NCBI GenBank assembly: GCA_039566865.1
Contig: CM076953.1
Coordinates: 1,798,001 to 1,862,000 of the forward strand
Origin: Aurelia coerulea
Lineage: Eukaryota; Cnidaria; Scyphozoa; Semaeostomeae; Ulmaridae
Direction of reading: 5' to 3'
Length of the DNA stretch: 64,000 nucleotides
Shown here: positions 42,601 through 53,351 of the stretch, one piece after another
How positions within the stretch are numbered: position 1 is the stretch's first letter
Layout of the letters: every line of letters begins with the position of its first letter
Made by a program: the position numbers and the translations under genes
The notes under the pieces: generated by a model
Seen by the model: only the letters and a program-made list of their open reading frames with translations
What the model was told of the DNA's origin: nothing
The model's database searches: none

Positions 42601-43296
42601 CCGCAGATTTACAGCAAAGTATCATAAGCTCCTGTCAAGCCATTCAATTCAAAGAAAAATGACAGAATTTTACATCAACCTTTTAAAGAATTGAAAGATT
42701 TGAGCCCTATGCTGTCAGTAACCACTTTATATACTTACTGTTGCACTTCTTTTTGATATATCAAATAACCTTCTATCTTCTAGGACACACTTTTGAGGTT
42801 ATCAACATCACTAGAGTATCCAGACAGAGTATTGGATATAGAAAATAGTGATATAAACAGTGACACCCACATTTCACCATATCTTGATAAATGTTCAAAC
42901 AGCCTGTTCGTTCTTGAACACAATCACCAGATTTGTGGCTATGTCGCTGCTGTACCAAACAACAAAATATTCATGGAAGACACACCAACGATATGCCATT
43001 CATCAGCTGACGGAAAATCGGACCAAGTACGACAAATAGGATGCTCTTTCTCTAAAGTCACAGACTGGAACTTGGAAAATAAAGCACATTTACTCATACA
43101 CATAGACCAGAAAACAAGGACTGCCAAGGTATTAAAACGAGTTTTGTCCATGGCATTGTCTGTTTTAAAATCGTTAGGATCTTCATCTGTTTTGTTAGAA
43201 ATTAACGACGAAGATGAGCTGGATTTGTACTCGAAATTAGGTTTTCATCAAGTTGATACTGACGTAAATCGCAAGATTGTTGTTAAAACGTTATAG
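30622..43296 (+). CDS. OGA: Protein O-GlcNAcase (OGA, glycoside hydrolase 84)
   Basis: OGA removes O-linked N-acetylglucosamine from serine and threonine of nuclear and cytosolic proteins by substrate-assisted catalysis. Exons: 30622-30667, 30790-30841, 32405-32502, 33843-33973, 34852-35020, 38798-38896, 39421-40029, 40813-41006, 41665-42093, 42784-43296. All phases agree, giving 779 residues against 916 in human OGA. The GH84 domain has GFYGRPW, YAPKDD, the catalytic pair in LFDDID (Asp123-Asp124, human 174-175), PTEYC, IWDNIHANDYD and NPNCEFEAN. An acidic linker, the stalk helices (LPYEHG, RAANF, YPYVWDV) and a C-terminal acetyltransferase-like domain (ICGY, LDLYSKLGF) follow. The linker is much shorter than in vertebrates. 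The frame stays open upstream of the start to a good acceptor at 30405, so up to 72 more residues, including an acidic run, may be coding. Confidence 0.94.
31370..31845 (+). repeat. Dispersed repeat, copy 2 of a closely matching pair
   Basis: This is the near-identical partner of 2358-2865, in the same orientation, inside OGA intron 2. Beyond about 31900, a further block containing AAATTATTTGTG resembles 48470-48570, which suggests that a longer parent element has been broken up. Confidence 0.75.
32285..32350 (+). mobile_element. SINE 5' fragment
   Basis: GTTGTGGCGCAGTGATGTAG followed by TTTGCAGCCAGAA matches the A-box end of the SINE at 17862-18065, read in the opposite orientation. Only the head is present. 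It ends about 55 bp before the OGA exon at 32405. Confidence 0.5.
33998..34112 (+). mobile_element. tRNA-derived SINE, copy 2 of a second family
   Basis: Matches the reverse complement of 19115-19230 closely: GGAATGTTGGAGAAACTTTT, then the B box in CCCCGGGTTCGATCCCAGG, then TGGTAGCCCACTCATGA. It starts 24 bp after the OGA exon ending at 33973. Confidence 0.65.
35131..35362 (+). repeat. Tandem duplication, two units of about 117 bp
   Basis: Two copies of a unit that begins AGGACATTTxTATTGTGCAGG and includes CAATTGACAAGTGCTCAxGAC follow each other directly (35131-35249 and 35250-35362) in OGA intron 5. They differ by a few substitutions and small indels, so the duplication is old enough to have diverged. 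Confidence 0.85.
35363..38797. other. Long OGA intron interior
   Basis: Apart from an 11-base G run near 36730, this 3.4-kb part of intron 5 shows no exon, recognisable element or RNA gene. Reading frames in it lack domains and splice-consistent edges. Confidence 0.55.
39107..39179. repeat. Hairpin-forming inverted repeat
   Basis: GACTTGTGTCATCATCAGAG and its complement, CTCTGATATGAGGACACAAGTC, are separated by about 29 bp in the OGA intron before the exon at 39421. It may be a very small MITE. Confidence 0.7.
40184..40693. mobile_element. 9-bp-duplication MITE family, copy D (variant subfamily)
   Basis: The left end, AACATAGGGCTCAAATC, and right end, GATTTGAGCCCTATGCT, are inverted repeats; the first bases have diverged. 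The exact 9-bp duplication CTAAAAAGC lies at 40175-40183 and 40694-40702. The terminal motif is GGGCTC instead of GGTTCC, marking a subfamily. It lies in an OGA intron. Confidence 0.88.
42108..42404. mobile_element. Second copy of the 7718-8046 element
   Basis: The shared interior runs from GGGTCAC through TTGTGGATTCACCCCATCCA to AGAGATAACAG. It starts 15 bp after the OGA exon ending at 42093, so the donor context is kept while the rest of the intron is transposon. Confidence 0.65.
42420..42715. mobile_element. Half copy of the 9-bp-duplication MITE, GGGCTC subfamily
   Basis: This matches the right half of copy D, including TTTAGGATTTATGATGATTT and the end GATTTGAGCCCTATGCT. The left half is missing, and the copy joins the element at 42108-42404. 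It ends 68 bp before the last OGA exon. Confidence 0.7.
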
Positions 43297-43611
43297 TAGA
43301 TGCTTTGAATTAGTTTAGTGTGGTTAGGGTAGGATGATGTTTATATTATGTTATTTGACGTCAAATCCCATAAGTTTATTAAGCAATGCCTTCAAAATAG
43401 AACGTTGGTTTATAGTGAAGGACCAGAGCTCCATGGAACCTGTCTATCGGACAAACACAAGCTTAAACAGGCTATTGCGTCTTCTGGCTTTGCTTTCGTT
43501 GGGCACACCTAAGATTATCAAATGCAATAGGCCATTTTAAATCCTAGGAGATCTCATTAATTCAGCTCTTGGTAAAGGTTCATTTGCCATCTGACCACTC
43601 TCTGTTATTAA

Positions 43612-43746
43612 AGGGAGTACAAAGACCAGCATGCTTTGCGCGAAATCAAGGATTTGATCTGCACAGCTTTCAGAATAACTGACTGTACGAAATTCTCAAA
43701 AACAAAAACGAATGATGGCAAAGGCTGCTGGTCTTTGTACTCCCTT
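43612..43746. mobile_element. Short TTAA-site MITE
   Basis: AGGGAGTACAAAGACCAGCA and its near-complement, TGCTGGTCTTTGTACTCCCTT, are flanked by TTAA at 43608-43611 and 43747-43750. At 135 bp it would fold into a hairpin in the OGA 3' UTR. Confidence 0.8.
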
Positions 43747-44682
43747 TTAAGCGATTTTCCCAAAATGACATGTTGCTATCTCTGAAAGTCAGTATTTATG
43801 ATACAGCTGTGTCCTAGTTTGAAAGATTCTGGAAGCCCCACAAGAAGCTTTATTTCCTAATTGAGCCGTTTCCTGTTTGGGGGACCGTGAAGGTACAGTA
43901 CAAAGGCCTTGAAAATGTTGTAGGATGCCTGTTTTGGATTTATTACAGCTTAAAAATATGATGCCTTCTAAGTAAAATCATTAGCAGCATGTCGTTTCCT
44001 GTGACTTGATCCACTTTGTCAACCAAAGGATCTGTATTAACGAAAACTATTTTGTCAGATGTCAAAATACTAAATTAGGTTTAGTCGTGAAAGCGATTTA
44101 TTTCTCGTTCTTTGAAAGTTTATTGGATCTTACTGATCTGCAGTTCGCGTGACTAAATTTTATCCGCGAATATCTTTATGCAATCTGAGCTTAAATGCAA
44201 GATTGTGGATGTTGTATAATTGTGGATTTTTCGAAAGCTGGAGATCTTGATAAGGCTTTGAAAGTGGATAGAAATTACAGCTTCAAGTGAAATCTTTAGT
44301 ATTGAACTTTACTTACATCGGATTACTCATAGATTGATTTTATGACGAGGAAAGTTCAGCATGCAACAAAATTTGTTATTCGCAAGTAATTTGAATAAAT
44401 GGGTTATTTTCTATGTTTTGGCAAGAAATAAAAAGTTTATAGGAAATAGCGATGTTTTCAGACCTTGTGTGCAGAATAAGTGTTGGCTTATTCGTTCTCT
44501 CCGCGTTGTATTTGCATCGCCTGAATTAGTTCCTATTTTCCTCATTTTTTCCGACTTGGTAGGGCGTCATAACTGCTCTTCAAACGTTAATTCCTAATGA
44601 CAAAATTTGTTTATGTGCAGCTTGTAACGAACGATGGGATTTGAAATTGCATAGATACAATCGGCTGTGGCTTGTGTATGCT

Positions 44683-44757
44683 AGCTTCCGTGCAGACTCT
44701 ACTGATTTCTTCTCAGGGAGGCTTTTCAATCAGTAGAGTCTGCACGCAGGCTAGTTT
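44683..44757. repeat. Hairpin with GCACGCAGGCTAG arm
   Basis: CTAGCTTCCGTGCAGACTC and its complement, GAGTCTGCACGCAGGCTAG, enclose about 38 bp. The same terminal motif occurs at 48661-48726 and 59165-59262, so a small palindromic family is present. Confidence 0.7.
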
Positions 44758-45544
44758 ATACCCACATCAAATCAAGTGCTCAGTCTCTCTGTGTAAAACA
44801 TCTTTTCAATTCGTTAACATATTTCGTGCCGTAAAAACGTATGCACTGAAGACTTGTGCCATGAATTTTAAAAGTAATATTGTACTAAAACTTCCTTACT
44901 GTATGGTCACATCACAAACCTTATAGAACAAGCCTTAGTCGATTTTATCTATTCGTCATGTTAATTAAGAATCTTGTGTGCAAGATCTGTGTTATGTCTA
45001 ACACGTAAATTGTACGAATTTCTTTAAAAGGGCAAAATAAAAAGTTAGTTGTCTGAATGAAATGTTTATTTTGTAAACAGTAATTTTTGTATATGTCTGC
45101 ATAATTGTAAAAATGTACAGTGGCGATGCATACATGCCGTATGAACAAGTTGGTTGTCTCTTTTGTATTCTTTCTGTGCTCTTTGATTACCGTGTGGACA
45201 GGCTTCAAAGCTCCAGGTAAAGCCTGTTTACAGGTGGTTACAGGCTATCCTCTTAGCCATAGAAATAGCAGCACAGCTCGGCGCCAACTCACAGCTAGGG
45301 AGCGGACAACTGTTTGTTAACCTTGGTAACTCGTGGCAAGATACGCATTATTTAAATGGAGTTACTTCTCATCTGAAACTGGGGAAACTGTTCTGTTGAG
45401 AAATTGGCAAGAGGTTTGTGGGTACTCTTCTGTGCAGAGGTTCCCCCTCATTTCGCCCCTGTGATCTTGCATTGCAATGATAAGGATACTGCGTAGCGGA
45501 ATTACTGCAAGGAAACAATCTCTGTGCATGAGAGATTCCGAAAA

Positions 45545-46150
45545 TTATTATTATTTTCAATTATCAATTTGTTTTACGTTGGCAACTTACATAACTAATT
45601 CAAAGCTAATTCAAGCCAACAAATTAAATACAGAAATATATATACAAGTAAAACTAGTTAATAAAATTACAAAGTTCAAATCAAATTACAATGTTCAAAT
45701 CAAATTACAAAGTTCATATTAAAAAAGGTGTAAAATCATAGAAAGCCGAGTTGAGGAATGTACTGCCTGCAAAGTCTGCAGTCGCAGCCTTCATTGGTCC
45801 AATGTTTGATTTTATTCTTAAATTGATGCACAGAATTTGAATCCTTAATTTCCCGAGGAAGAGAGTGCCAAATACACAGCCCTCTGAATCGGATTGTTTC
45901 AGTACCATGATTAACTGTATGTACCATAAAAAGTAAGAATGTATTGGTATTTCTCAAATTATATGTGAGACTCCTTTGCAGGAAAATTTCGTCCATAAAA
46001 CTGGGGTTTAAATTATTAGTAGTTTTGACATTTTTCTGATGTATTGTTACAGATCTATTTTTTTCTAATAAGGTTTCAAAGCTGGAAGTATAGCCTTTAT
46101 ACGCAATTCGTAAGGCTCTCTCGTGCAGCCTATTGATTTGTTATTCATCT
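45545..46150 (-). pseudogene. LINE 3' fragment (CR1/Jockey-like reverse transcriptase tail)
   Basis: Read on the minus strand from about 46140 to 45736, the frame has HERALRIAYKGYTSSF, SVTIHQKN, HTVNHGTETIRFRG, WHSLPREIKDS and FKNKIKHW, the usual C-terminal end of CR1/Jockey-clade non-LTR reverse transcriptases. The catalytic domain is missing because of 5' truncation, and the stretch after SVTIHQKN appears shortened by an internal deletion. The 3' end near 45660-45730 has short tandem AAAGTTCAAATCAAATTAC-like units. It cannot move. Confidence 0.8.
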
Positions 46151-49100
46151 TTGGTGGACTTTGCTGAGACGAAATCACATTTCTCAATCAAACTTTAAAT
46201 CTTTAGAACTACAGGGTGTAGATTCACTGTTGCAATTCGCTAATGAAAACGAGAATCTCTCCAAAGTCTGCCGTCAGGAGCAGAAGCATAGCAAACCTGA
46301 TATGACAAAATTGATAATTCTTAACACTGCAGTGAAAGGTACCAGCAAGAAAGCCCAAAAATGTCTCGACTTGGATGTGGTCCAATTGAAATCGATGAGT
46401 TTCCATTACCAGGTACAAGGATCATTCAGTAAATCTTTCCACTTTCGAAGTTGTTTTACGACAATTTTGTCAGATAATTGACTGCAACATGGTGCCGTGG
46501 CCCGACACTCTTCAACCCTCGTGATGCCCTTGCGGAGCGTCAAACGAATTGCTTTCAGTAAGTGGTAAACATTTCAATCTATAGGGATTTCTCTATTAAT
46601 TAGAGAAAAAGTAACCTTTTTGGAATTTGATCTGAACCTCAAATAAGAAAGTGAAAGAATGACCTGGAGAGCTTAACGATTGATTCCTTTGGGGGTCAAA
46701 GTACTCGCTTGAGAATCTTCAATATTCTGATGACACCGCAGATATTTTTAGTTGGAGAATTGAATACGCACGTACGAAATTTGACATCTCAAAAATCAAG
46801 TTTGTAAAAAGAGCATTGCCAGATTTCTGTTTCCAACAAACATTGCTGGGAGAGGAAAACGTTGCAGTTTGACGGTATCTTGTAAAGGGGAAGTGTGTAA
46901 GTGTGTTTGAATTCAACCGCTTACTTGCAAGATTTGAGCCAGAACAGTACTGGGATTTCTTTTATTGAAAAAGTCACATTCCCCCTGCACTAGAGTTTCT
47001 TAATTTTTTGGCAACCTGAGAGGTGAGTTTCTTTTGGCAGTTCCTTATAGAAAAAAACGTGCATGTTGCGGGTTGGAAAGAAGCGAAAAATACTTTGTGT
47101 TTGAATTCTTTCTTTTCAAAAATTCGAAATTGGATATGACAACAAAAGACCAGTGCATTTATACATGATTTATACGAGCGGTGAGTACAAAAAGCACTAC
47201 TTCTTACGAAAATACGTGGCCAGAGAATTGTTTGTTCGGTGTTTGAACCATGTTTGGACGTCATACGGTTTACAGTCAGGTACTTTGATTGAACAATGCA
47301 TGCAATTGTACTTTCATTTTGAAATAAACATAATTAGCATGTCAACAAAGCGGAATACACAATTCCACAATTCTCGAGGGATTTGACGTTTGTTTACCGT
47401 AATCTAAGTACAGATGAGTGACAGATTTGCATCAGCCAACACGAAGACAAATTTTAGTTCATGAAGTCTTCTTCGATATTCAAGAGGTAAGTGATTTCAT
47501 TCCTTCGGTTTTATTTGTATCAGTCATGAACGGAATTCGCAAGGCCATTTTGGCGCCGACCTCATGGTGCTTAGGCCCGTTTTCGGAGGCTTCCGCACTG
47601 TTGAAATTTCTGTCACGTTATGTTTGGGTTAGCTGTGTTCTGTTTTGTGTATATTGGTTCAACAACGGCTGACTTGATCTCAGTTGAGCTGGATTGCTGA
47701 TGAAGTAACTATGATATATTTTGTTTTATATTTGATATTTTACAAATCAAATTGTCGTTAAATTTGCAAGCTGTGTGTGATGGGACCAGAAGAAAATCTG
47801 GGCCTACGACTAAATGAAACCAAGCAGCTTTGCAGCCTTTATTTATCGAGATAGAAGAGAAGCAAGATGTAGAGAAACCGTTTTGTATTGACTATGTTAT
47901 AGCTGATAATTGATACACACAGAAAGGTAGTTATTATGTTCTTATTATTGAATTAATACGGCATTTATTTACACAATTAGGTTCTGAAAAGCTGCATAGA
48001 TTTGGGCTAGATTGTCACCAGAAATAGCTCCATCTGCTCCATCCAAGAAAATCTGAAGCTTCATAACCGTTCTATTGTTTGACATACCATAGCCTGCCTG
48101 CAAACCCAACAAGATTTTTTTTCTCAAGCTTTCACAACTCCCCACCACACTTATTTACTGTCATTTGTTTCGTTTTGAGGGTGGGGCTTGAGACGAACTA
48201 TTTTTGTTTCGTTTTCTTTTGTTGTTTCGCCGTACTTCGAAATACAATATCAATCAACGACTGTATTGTTTGTGTGCTTGAAATTGTGCATGATACAATG
48301 GAAATCAATATCACTGAACCCATCGAAATGAATGATTCTTGCCGTTTCTTGCAATTTTGAAACCTTTGGGTCTGCTGGGGTAAATTTAAATGGGTGGACT
48401 GCTGGGGGTAAGATGGGTAATTTTGATGGACAAAAATGATAGATCAAGAACTGTTCAATCAATATTCAAAACAAATTATTTGTGGCACAAAATTTGAAAA
48501 TAGCCTTTAAATAACGGACTCATCATATTAAACCCATAAACGCAACCAAACACCGTAATCTGTAGAAGATTGTTCTATCCAGAGAAAATCTGTATTGTAT
48601 TTTTTGCGTGACCCATTTTACCCCAAGCTTACCTATCTCAGAGCCTCAGGAGCTCAGAACGTCTAGCCTGCGTGCAGCTTCAACAATCCTACACTTTAGG
48701 ATTGTCGAGCCTGCACGCAGGCTAAGAACCTCAGTTGCTAAGAACCTGCCATAGCTTTTTCTATTCACTGTATATTGACTATGAAACTGTGTACAAAAAG
48801 GGCACCCGCTTAAAAATCATATTTGTACCCCATGCCCATTCCCTTGCTCTCCTGTTGCATTGCACCATCATTTTTGAGGCACTTGAAATAGAGTTCACTT
48901 CATACCTCCGGGAGGCAAGTCACTTTGGGCAATGTTTCATCGGTTTTAAAGACACAGAATCTCGTACGTAGGGGGGCTTTAACAATTAAACCCATTGGCT
49001 TGTTGACCTCGCTTTCTCGAGTCAAATTTATTCAGCAAGGAATTTTTTCATTTCTCTCCAAACATTAAATATATATGCGGTGCAAATGCAATTCATAGTC

Positions 49101-49800
49101 TATATCAAATATTGAATCCTTCCCTTTCATTTCATCCAAATTCGCTGTGTCTTCAAACGGCTCAAACTTCGGCTTGCTTTTAGGCATTGGTGATTTAATT
49201 CTCCCAATAAATGCTTCACTCTGCGTTTATCCTACAGATAATTGTGCTCTAATATTTATTAATATTTTACAAAGAAAACCGTGGAAAACAAGACCGGAAA
49301 GTTACACAGCTGAAATGTCCGCGCAGTTTGCGGCGTTCTTGCCTGTCTTGAATTTCTCCGCTGTAGTCATTAGATTAAGAAAGCCTTATTTTTAGCTTGG
49401 TTGATGATAAGTTAAATATCTTTCACTTTGCACAGCCAGAATTGCAGAAATTTTCAATTATGTTCGCTGTAGTTTCGTAATTCATTTACAAACCTAATTT
49501 TGTACGTTCGTATCTGCTCCTGGCAACAGCGATCAGAGAAACTTTAAAGTGTGCTCTTTTATTTGATCGCAACACTTCCCCAAACCCGTTTTTAAACTAT
49601 AGAAAATGGCCACCAAGACATTCAATGTCATGCAAATCTCGCACTGTGTCCTACCAAGGGTGGGCATGAACTGTTTTTTAATGGTCCTATGAATGTCCAC
49701 CAGCAATGAATAAATCTACCCAGTTTCTGGAGAAATACTGGGATCTAATTCCCCCGATCACTGTCAATGCAGGAGTAGAGAAGATATCACATCATAAAGT
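46151..49800. other. Repeat-poor intergenic stretch with weak exon-like frames
   Basis: No gene is recognised. One frame at 46215-46412 has a plausible acceptor and a weak donor but no known domain. Around 48470-48570 a block resembles 31900-32010. A hairpin lies at 48661-48726. The remainder shows nothing I can support. Confidence 0.4.
48661..48726. repeat. Hairpin of the GCCTGCGTGCAG family
   Basis: CTAGCCTGCGTGCAG and CTGCACGCAGGCTAAG flank a short stem with CAATCCTA and TAGGATTG. It belongs to the same family as 44683-44757. Confidence 0.7.
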
Positions 49801-49992
49801 CTGTGAGCCTTACCTCTAGTCTGAACTAGCCGCACTTGTCCCTCAATTTCGCTGTTGTTGTTGTTGCTGTTTTGTCCGGTTTACACAAAGAAATAAGCAC
49901 TGAAAGGTTATAAGGCCCTCAGTGGAGCGACAACAACAACAACAATTCAACTCGATGAGATGAGCGTAACTTGAGGGTCATTCGGGAGTGAG
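49800..49992. repeat. Inverted repeat with GTTGTTGTTGTTG arms
   Basis: Arms around CGCTGTTGTTGTTGTTG (about 49851) and CGACAACAACAACAAC (about 49928) face each other, and outer segments around CCTCTAGTCT and GTGAGGCTACAG pair weakly. A related AGCGACAACAACAACA piece lies at 53058. Confidence 0.5.
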
Positions 49993-50599
49993 GCTACAGT
50001 CTACCCTGCAGGCCTAATAGAGCTTTTACGGTAGGATCATTTTTTGTGCTGCAGAATTTTCTACTTTCAGTTCCTTCCCCTGTTGTTTCCTCGTTAATAT
50101 GTTCATATTTATATTTACGCTTTTCACAAAATTCAAAACCATCATGGACATGATTACAGCCCGTTATAGAAATGTCTTTGCTCGCATTTCGCAAGGTCTG
50201 GATTTTGTTGAAAAGGCGCTAAGTTGATAAAAATCCTTGCAATAAAAAACGCATGTTTTCCTAGCAAACAATGCATTTAGAATGTGCGAACGATAGAATT
50301 CTTCTAGCAAATATTGAAATAGCGTAGGCTAGTAAAAGACCTGAGTGCTCTATTCATTAGAAATTTCAGCGTCAAATTTAATGAAAGTACTTTACAGAGG
50401 AAAGCAAGCGTTGTTCGTAAAGTGAATTTGGGTGAATTTGCTGAAAGCTGTCCGAAATATTCATTGGACTTCGGTTTGAGTTTACTAAACAAAAACAGCG
50501 AGACAAAAATATGTTATTTGCTTGCATGTCCATATAGATTTTAGCTTATGACGTAAAAACAGCGTATGAAAATTCTAATATTTGGTCTTGAAATTCAGA

Positions 50600-51180
50600 T
50601 AACGGTGAATGTGAGATTGCGGTTTTTAGCACCAAGCGCTGGGATGGCAGAAATAGAGAAGACCTCAGGGAGCGGTCATTTTTAATCCTGGGTACCACCG
50701 GCAGAGGATAATTTAACGGAATTAGACAACATTTCATACCCCATCTTGAATGTAGAAAATTTTTTTCATACCCCATCACCTTGCAACAAAATGGTTTGTT
50801 TCCCCATCCAGAACTCTTTGAGGACGTATAAAACATATATGCACACATACCAATTTGTCCAAGGTGATTTTCGTACCAGTCCAGTGATTCATCATTTTGA
50901 GATGACCGAGATGTCTGTTAATTTTAATTTTAAATGTTGACTGATGACTTCATATCAATATTTTCAAGCAAAATAGTTTTGCACCCCATGGAAATTTGCC
51001 TTGATGTTTTCGTACCCCCTGGAAATAATGTGAAAATTTGTCATACCCCTGTCAAAATCCTTCGCCCTGGTGGTACTCAGTATTAAAAATGACCGCTCCC
51101 TAATCGAGCTCAAAACCAATGTGCATTGAAGGCATCGTTGAGATTTTGCAGAGAGTCTGTGATTTTCCAGAGAGGACAGA
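50600..51180. mobile_element. MITE with GGGAGCGGTCATTTTTAA ends inserted in a SINE
   Basis: The inner element (50668-51101) has ends AGGGAGCGGTCATTTTTAA and TTAAAAATGACCGCTCCCT. The left flank, with TTTTTAGCACCAAGCGCTG and GAGAAGACCT, is the SINE seen at 17862-18065, and the right flank resumes with AATCGAG, exactly where the SINE at 17931 continues. The MITE therefore split a SINE copy. The inside holds repeated CATACCCC-type motifs. Confidence 0.75.
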
Positions 51181-51349
51181 CCATGGGTAGCTAGACACTG
51201 CTGGTGTGCTTCTATGGAGGAGCGCTGCAACTAATATGTAACTGCGGAGGAATAATTTATATACCTCCATAGTAGTAAATAACGTTTTCCTCCGCAAAAG
51301 AACAAAACTATGGGAATCAAGCAGAACTGCGTCGTCTAACTACCCATGG
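51181..51349. mobile_element. Inverted-repeat element with CCATGGGTAG ends
   Basis: The ends CCATGGGTAGCTAGAC and GTCTAACTACCCATGG are flanked by ACAGA on both sides, a possible 5-bp duplication. The 169-bp interior pairs partly, for example AGTAACTGCGGAGGAA-like sequence near 51240 with TCCTCCGCA near 51290. Confidence 0.6.
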
Positions 51350-53110
51350 ACAGACGATGGAAAAAAGCAACAACTGAGCCATAACAACTTTGTAACGGAT
51401 GAAAAGCGTACCAGTACAGTGTAAACGTGGCATTGTAGTAAGTCTACGACCAGCTTTATCACCCAACTCAAACACAAAATTTGAATGAGTCCCCCAACCC
51501 AAGCCGAAGATCCTTCGATTACGAGCGTGTATAACAGTGTTTCCTCTAGCGACTCCAAGAGCTTCAAGAGCCTAGCTATAAATGTATTTATCAAGTAAAG
51601 TCTCCACAATCGAATTGGATCGATAACTGAGGATATTTCGTAACAACTTGCAAGCGGGTAGTCCTAATTATCTATCTTTTGGTCAGTTTTTATAGAATCC
51701 AAATCTTGTTCCTAACCCCAGGAAGACTAAACATGCAGAATACGAACAGTTCGTATCAAACTGAGTGCTTTACAATACTCAACTGCAGATGGTGGCTTAG
51801 GCCTAATTGCGCAAAGGACCCGCTGCGCCTCGTCAAAGATTTATGTTGTTATCAAACGTGTGTGAGTGTGTGAGTGTGAGAAAAGACACTGAAATAGTTG
51901 CCCTCTTAGTTTTAATCTCTGCTTAGGAAAATCGATTGGTCCATGTTAATGCTTTGCATACATAACTTTGATGACCTAGCAGAATTTTGCTCAGCGTGCA
52001 GTCGAAGACTTCACGAAAAATGCTTATTAAGCCAAGCTTAAGAAGTATTATTGAAGTCACCCGAGCATCCATTTTTCGGTATTATTGACAGTGGCCCGAG
52101 CATCCATTTTTCGGTATTATTGATAGTGGCCCTTGCACTGATGGCAATATGGCCATAGTGTTAATCCTCTCTTTTCCAATGAGCTGTAAGGCCCCTTTTG
52201 AAAATAATGAAAAATTGGTAAATTTCTGATTGCTAGGCAACAAGCTCAAATCTGGGTGGACCTTCGAGACCAATGACTTTGATCTTTTGTGGAGATCATC
52301 GAATACAATAGGCTATATTTAGACTGACCAGACCCCTTACATAAATGGGCTGAATCACTAAAAGTGGTTTCTTTTGGCATGCTCTGGCCTGTTCTTCGAA
52401 GGAAGCTTTTATGGCCTCTGGAGGTGTTTTCATTTCATTTACAGAATCTCATTAACAAATCCTAAGAATGAAAAGAACTCCTATCTCCTTGATAGTATTC
52501 CTTTCTTTTCAACCGTTTGAATCTAGTTAAACCCTAGCTATCCTGCCCTGTTCATTCTTTCTTTAAAAACAGCTTTGTGAATTTTTAGTTCCATTTTCAA
52601 AATTTGTAAGCTTCTCTCTGTAACCATGTGAATAGATGAAAAGCAGAGAGCATGCATATGCTGTGTACATGGCGCCATCGATTTTACTTCACAGTCGATA
52701 CTCCCAATCTTTTTTGTTTATCTTTTCTTTCGACAGCCGACCAGCTGACCGGTATCCACAACTTATTAATTTCGTAAGCCAGCTCTGATTGTTGAGCCTC
52801 TGCGGTGGCTCACCCATGCTCCTTCGGTTCCTCCATCTGTGCTGCGTAAGGCCTATCATATATGTTCGTCTCTAAACTAGTTATCTTCTTGCACTTTCGT
52901 TCCCTTGCACTGTCGCTGCAACTACGATTTGCGACGGTTTGTGTTTATATGATTCCAGAAGCAGATTAACCTCGTTATGAACCAGCCTGGTCTAAATCAA
53001 CTACTGTTTTCTTTCTTGGTATTTTCAGAAGAGTTGGGAAATAAGTCCCTCGCTAAAGCGACAACAACAACATCAATCCAATTCATTCAATCAAGTCCAG
53101 GCAACCGACT
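51350..53110. other. Gene-free stretch
   Basis: No supported gene or complete transposon was seen. It contains the 35-bp tandem repeat at 52060-52129 and a fragment with AGCGACAACAACAACA at about 53058. Confidence 0.45.
52060..52129 (+). repeat. Two-unit 35-bp tandem repeat
   Basis: CCCGAGCATCCATTTTTCGG opens both units (52060-52094 and 52095-52129). They differ at one base, so the duplication is recent. Confidence 0.92.
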
Positions 53111-53114
53111 TTAA

Positions 53115-53351
53115 TCGTGAGTCTAATTGTTACCCAGCGTCCTTTGCGGGCACTCTGCAATTTCAGACTGTCTGAAAATCAACTTTAGTGGTACACTTCA
53201 GCAACTGAACTGATCGAAAAGTTTGACTTTTGTTGACTTCTCTATCTGTCAGTTCAACCATTGATTCATATTTTCTACTTAGGCCAATTTTATTTGTAGA
53301 CAATCTGAAATTGCAGCGTGCTTGCAAAGGACACTGGGTGACAACGGCTCT
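53115..53351. mobile_element. TTAA-site MITE, copy 2
   Basis: Homologous to 13506-13756: GTTACCCAGCGTCCTTTGCG near the left and GGACACTGGGTGACAACGG near the right, with TTAA at 53111-53114 and 53352-53355. The left end is degenerate. A further scrap, GAAATTGCAGCGTCCCTGGG, is near 54840. Confidence 0.75.

Larger units (their letters stand above)
43297..45060 (+). other. OGA 3' flank with candidate poly(A) signals
   Basis: The region after the OGA stop holds AATAAA at 44394-44399 and about 45036, either of which could end the transcript. It contains a TTAA MITE (43612-43746) and a hairpin (44683-44757), and no further gene is seen. Confidence 0.4.

Noticed and set aside
47418..47672. An 84-codon frame with a hydrophobic end
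   Set aside because: It lacks an ATG in good context, a recognisable domain and splice-consistent edges.
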